A program made the position numbers and the translations under genes. The notes beneath the pieces were generated by a model. The model searched no databases, was not told the DNA's origin, and saw nothing but the letters and a program-made list of their open reading frames with translations. DNA of 5,090 bases from Chloroflexota bacterium (GTDB taxonomy: Bacteria > Chloroflexota > Dehalococcoidia > Lucifugimonadales > JADFKI01), in contig JAGGDZ010000012.1 of NCBI GenBank assembly GCA_024648655.1, positions 1 through 5,090 on the forward strand, given 5' to 3'. Of the stretch, positions 4,992 to 5,090 are shown piece by piece (the stretch's first letter is position 1; each line of letters begins with the position of its first letter).

Positions 4992-5090
4992 CTACCACCA
5001 CTGCTCGTAATGTAGGCGTTCCTCCGGGACGCCTATTTCTTTGAGGGCCGATAGTATGTTTCTAATCATTTCGGGCGGGCCGCAGATGTA
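4992..5090 (-). CDS. C-terminus of a flavin/NAD(P)H-dependent oxidoreductase (ferredoxin reductase-like), partial
   Basis: The last 32 codons and TAG stop (complement of 4992-4994) of a gene entering from the right edge. The visible residues begin YICGPPEMI and end in HYEQWW. The CGPPxM motif is the conserved C-terminal nucleotide-binding signature of the ferredoxin-NADP+ reductase superfamily, where the Cys-Gly lies near the nicotinamide. It is followed by the usual helix, an LGVPEER-like turn (GVPEERL here) and a final aromatic strand. Enzymes of this type pass electrons from NAD(P)H through flavin to an iron-sulfur or other partner. Which subfamily it belongs to, and whether it has a 2Fe-2S domain, cannot be told from this part. 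It converges on the four-cysteine gene. Confidence 0.85.
   Translation of the reverse strand, partial: YICGPPEMIRNILSALKEIGVPEERLHYEQWW
5013..5042 (+). terminator. Rho-independent terminator for the + strand operon, inside the convergent reductase gene
   Basis: TAGGCGT at 5013-5019 pairs with ACGCCTA at 5029-5035. The stem continues through a U-G wobble (5020/5028) and two C-G pairs to a three-base loop at 5023-5025, making ten pairs. TTTCTTT at 5036-5042 follows. The stop of the four-cysteine gene is 28 bases upstream. There is no T tract on the - strand side, so it would end only + strand transcripts. It lies within the last 32 codons of the reductase frame. Confidence 0.75.

Overview
The window is bacterial DNA, moderately GC-rich, with tightly packed genes read almost entirely on the + strand. 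The gene content suggests an uncultured-type bacterium, most plausibly Chloroflexota (SAR202/Dehalococcoidia-like) or a lineage of similar lifestyle: a one-carbon corrinoid methyl-transfer set, a DUF433/DUF5615 toxin-antitoxin pair and scattered short intergenic repeats. That assignment is inference from gene content; no rRNA or marker gene is present.

Layout. 74-964 is a homocysteine S-methyltransferase/BHMT-type zinc methyltransferase. 1026-1706 is an unrecognised protein whose two halves repeat a CGxxH motif. 1797-2312 and 2293-2589 are an overlapping toxin-antitoxin-like pair: a protein with two DUF433 domains, then a DUF5615 PIN-like protein. 2660-3694 is a uroporphyrinogen-decarboxylase-fold methyltransferase of the MtaA/MtbA/CmuA kind. 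A good sigma-70-type promoter with a palindrome in its spacer lies at 3719-3748 and precedes 3811-4584, a stand-alone corrinoid (B12) carrier protein. 4736-4984 is a small four-cysteine protein of unknown function. From the right edge, the C-terminal 32 codons of a flavin/NAD(P)H reductase enter on the - strand (4992-5090). A strong intrinsic terminator for the + strand operon lies inside that reading frame.

How the genes could work together. The corrinoid protein would be methylated by a substrate-specific methyltransferase (for example of the MttB superfamily) that is not in the window. A zinc methyltransferase would then move the methyl group to an acceptor. Two candidates are present: the URO-D-fold enzyme (thiol or folate acceptor) and the homocysteine methyltransferase (giving methionine). 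The convergent reductase could serve corrinoid reactivation, but only its tail is visible. The toxin-antitoxin pair interrupts this set.

Non-coding structure. Three intergenic spots (976-999, 1720-1750, 3690-3713) carry copies of one interspersed repeat built on a 9-base unit close to ATCCTGTCT, each just after a stop codon. No tRNA, rRNA, CRISPR array or insertion sequence was seen. No gap without a gene exceeds about 150 bases.
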